From Argyresthia goedartella (lineage: Eukaryota > Arthropoda > Insecta > Lepidoptera > Argyresthiidae): a stretch of 64,000 nt of DNA. The position numbers and the translations under genes are program-made. The stretch is from the NCBI GenBank assembly GCA_949825045.1, contig OX463820.1, positions 5,902,501 to 5,966,500 on the forward strand. Direction: 5' to 3'. This document shows positions 63,701 to 64,000 of this stretch, in pieces. Position 1 is the first letter of the stretch. Each line of letters opens with the position of its first letter. The notes below the pieces were generated by a model, which was given only the letters and a program-made list of their open reading frames with translations, searched no databases and was not told the DNA's origin.

Positions 63701-64000
63701 ATAACTGCAATGTTATTTAAACCAATGAATGGTAATTACTACAAAGTACAAGGACTAATAGCTACAAACAGTATAGTGAAGGCTTCAAGACTAAATAGTC
63801 AATAGAACAAATGAATAAGTTTCAGGCACTAAAATTATAGTACTGAGCAAGAAATATTTTTGTACACGATTCAGATTATATTGTAGGGGAAACTATGTGG
63901 TGTGCAACCTGTACAAAAATGTTATCATTCATATTGTTGTATACACATAATGACTAGTTTTTTGTACAATTCCCTTTTACGAGAATGAACTAGTAGTCGC
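63701..64000. other. No recognised feature
   Basis: AT-rich DNA to the window end. No recognised repeat. Confidence 0.5.

Overview
The window looks like AT-rich intergenic or deep intronic DNA from a lepidopteran (moth or butterfly) genome. No host protein gene, rRNA or functional tRNA can be supported. The taxonomic call rests on the repeat families: tRNA-derived SINEs of the Metulj type, an RTE-like LINE 3' tail (motif TTCTTCCAGCAAACC on its minus strand), repeats beginning AGGGTTCCGTAC and ending near CGAGTCCGACTCGCACTTG, and small Helitrons starting TCCTACTAATATTATAAA and ending CTAG. Family names come from memory and were not checked by a database search.

Layout. 1-8 kb: a fold-back repeat (family A), an RTE tail, SINEs, and the best protein remnant, a LINE reverse-transcriptase C-terminus at 6923-7639 with its 3' UTR and an (ATTTGT)n tail. 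8-18 kb: a GC-rich retro-like block, a TIR element with a shared core (B1), two more A copies, a Metulj SINE and an antisense RTE C-terminus. 18-25 kb: dense nesting. A hAT-like MITE with 8-bp target duplications splits an RTE 3' UTR; a GTTCCGTAC repeat splits a 'CCGACTTCAA' element; an RTE tail is tandemly tripled. 25-34 kb: several small TIR elements, including a mariner-like MITE with TA duplications, a perfect 31-bp tandem array, two Metulj SINEs and LINE fragments. 34-45 kb: an LTR-like unit with a 58-bp array, two D-family MITEs, most tRNA-SINE copies, and a Helitron inside another repeat. 45-64 kb: more B and A copies, three further LINE fragments (RNase H-type C-terminus, Jockey/CR1-like, RTE) and terminal MITEs.

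Functionally, the window is a record of successive transposition. Every protein-like segment I recognise is a 5'-truncated, usually broken LINE C-terminus. The non-autonomous elements carry no coding capacity and would have depended on enzymes encoded elsewhere. The most unusual structure is a ~100-bp core shared by two MITE families with unrelated terminal inverted repeats (B and D). Next is family A, six copies of an element built from two separate inverted-repeat systems, one copy fused to a reverse-transcriptase remnant. I found no convincing undescribed biological system beyond these repeat architectures.
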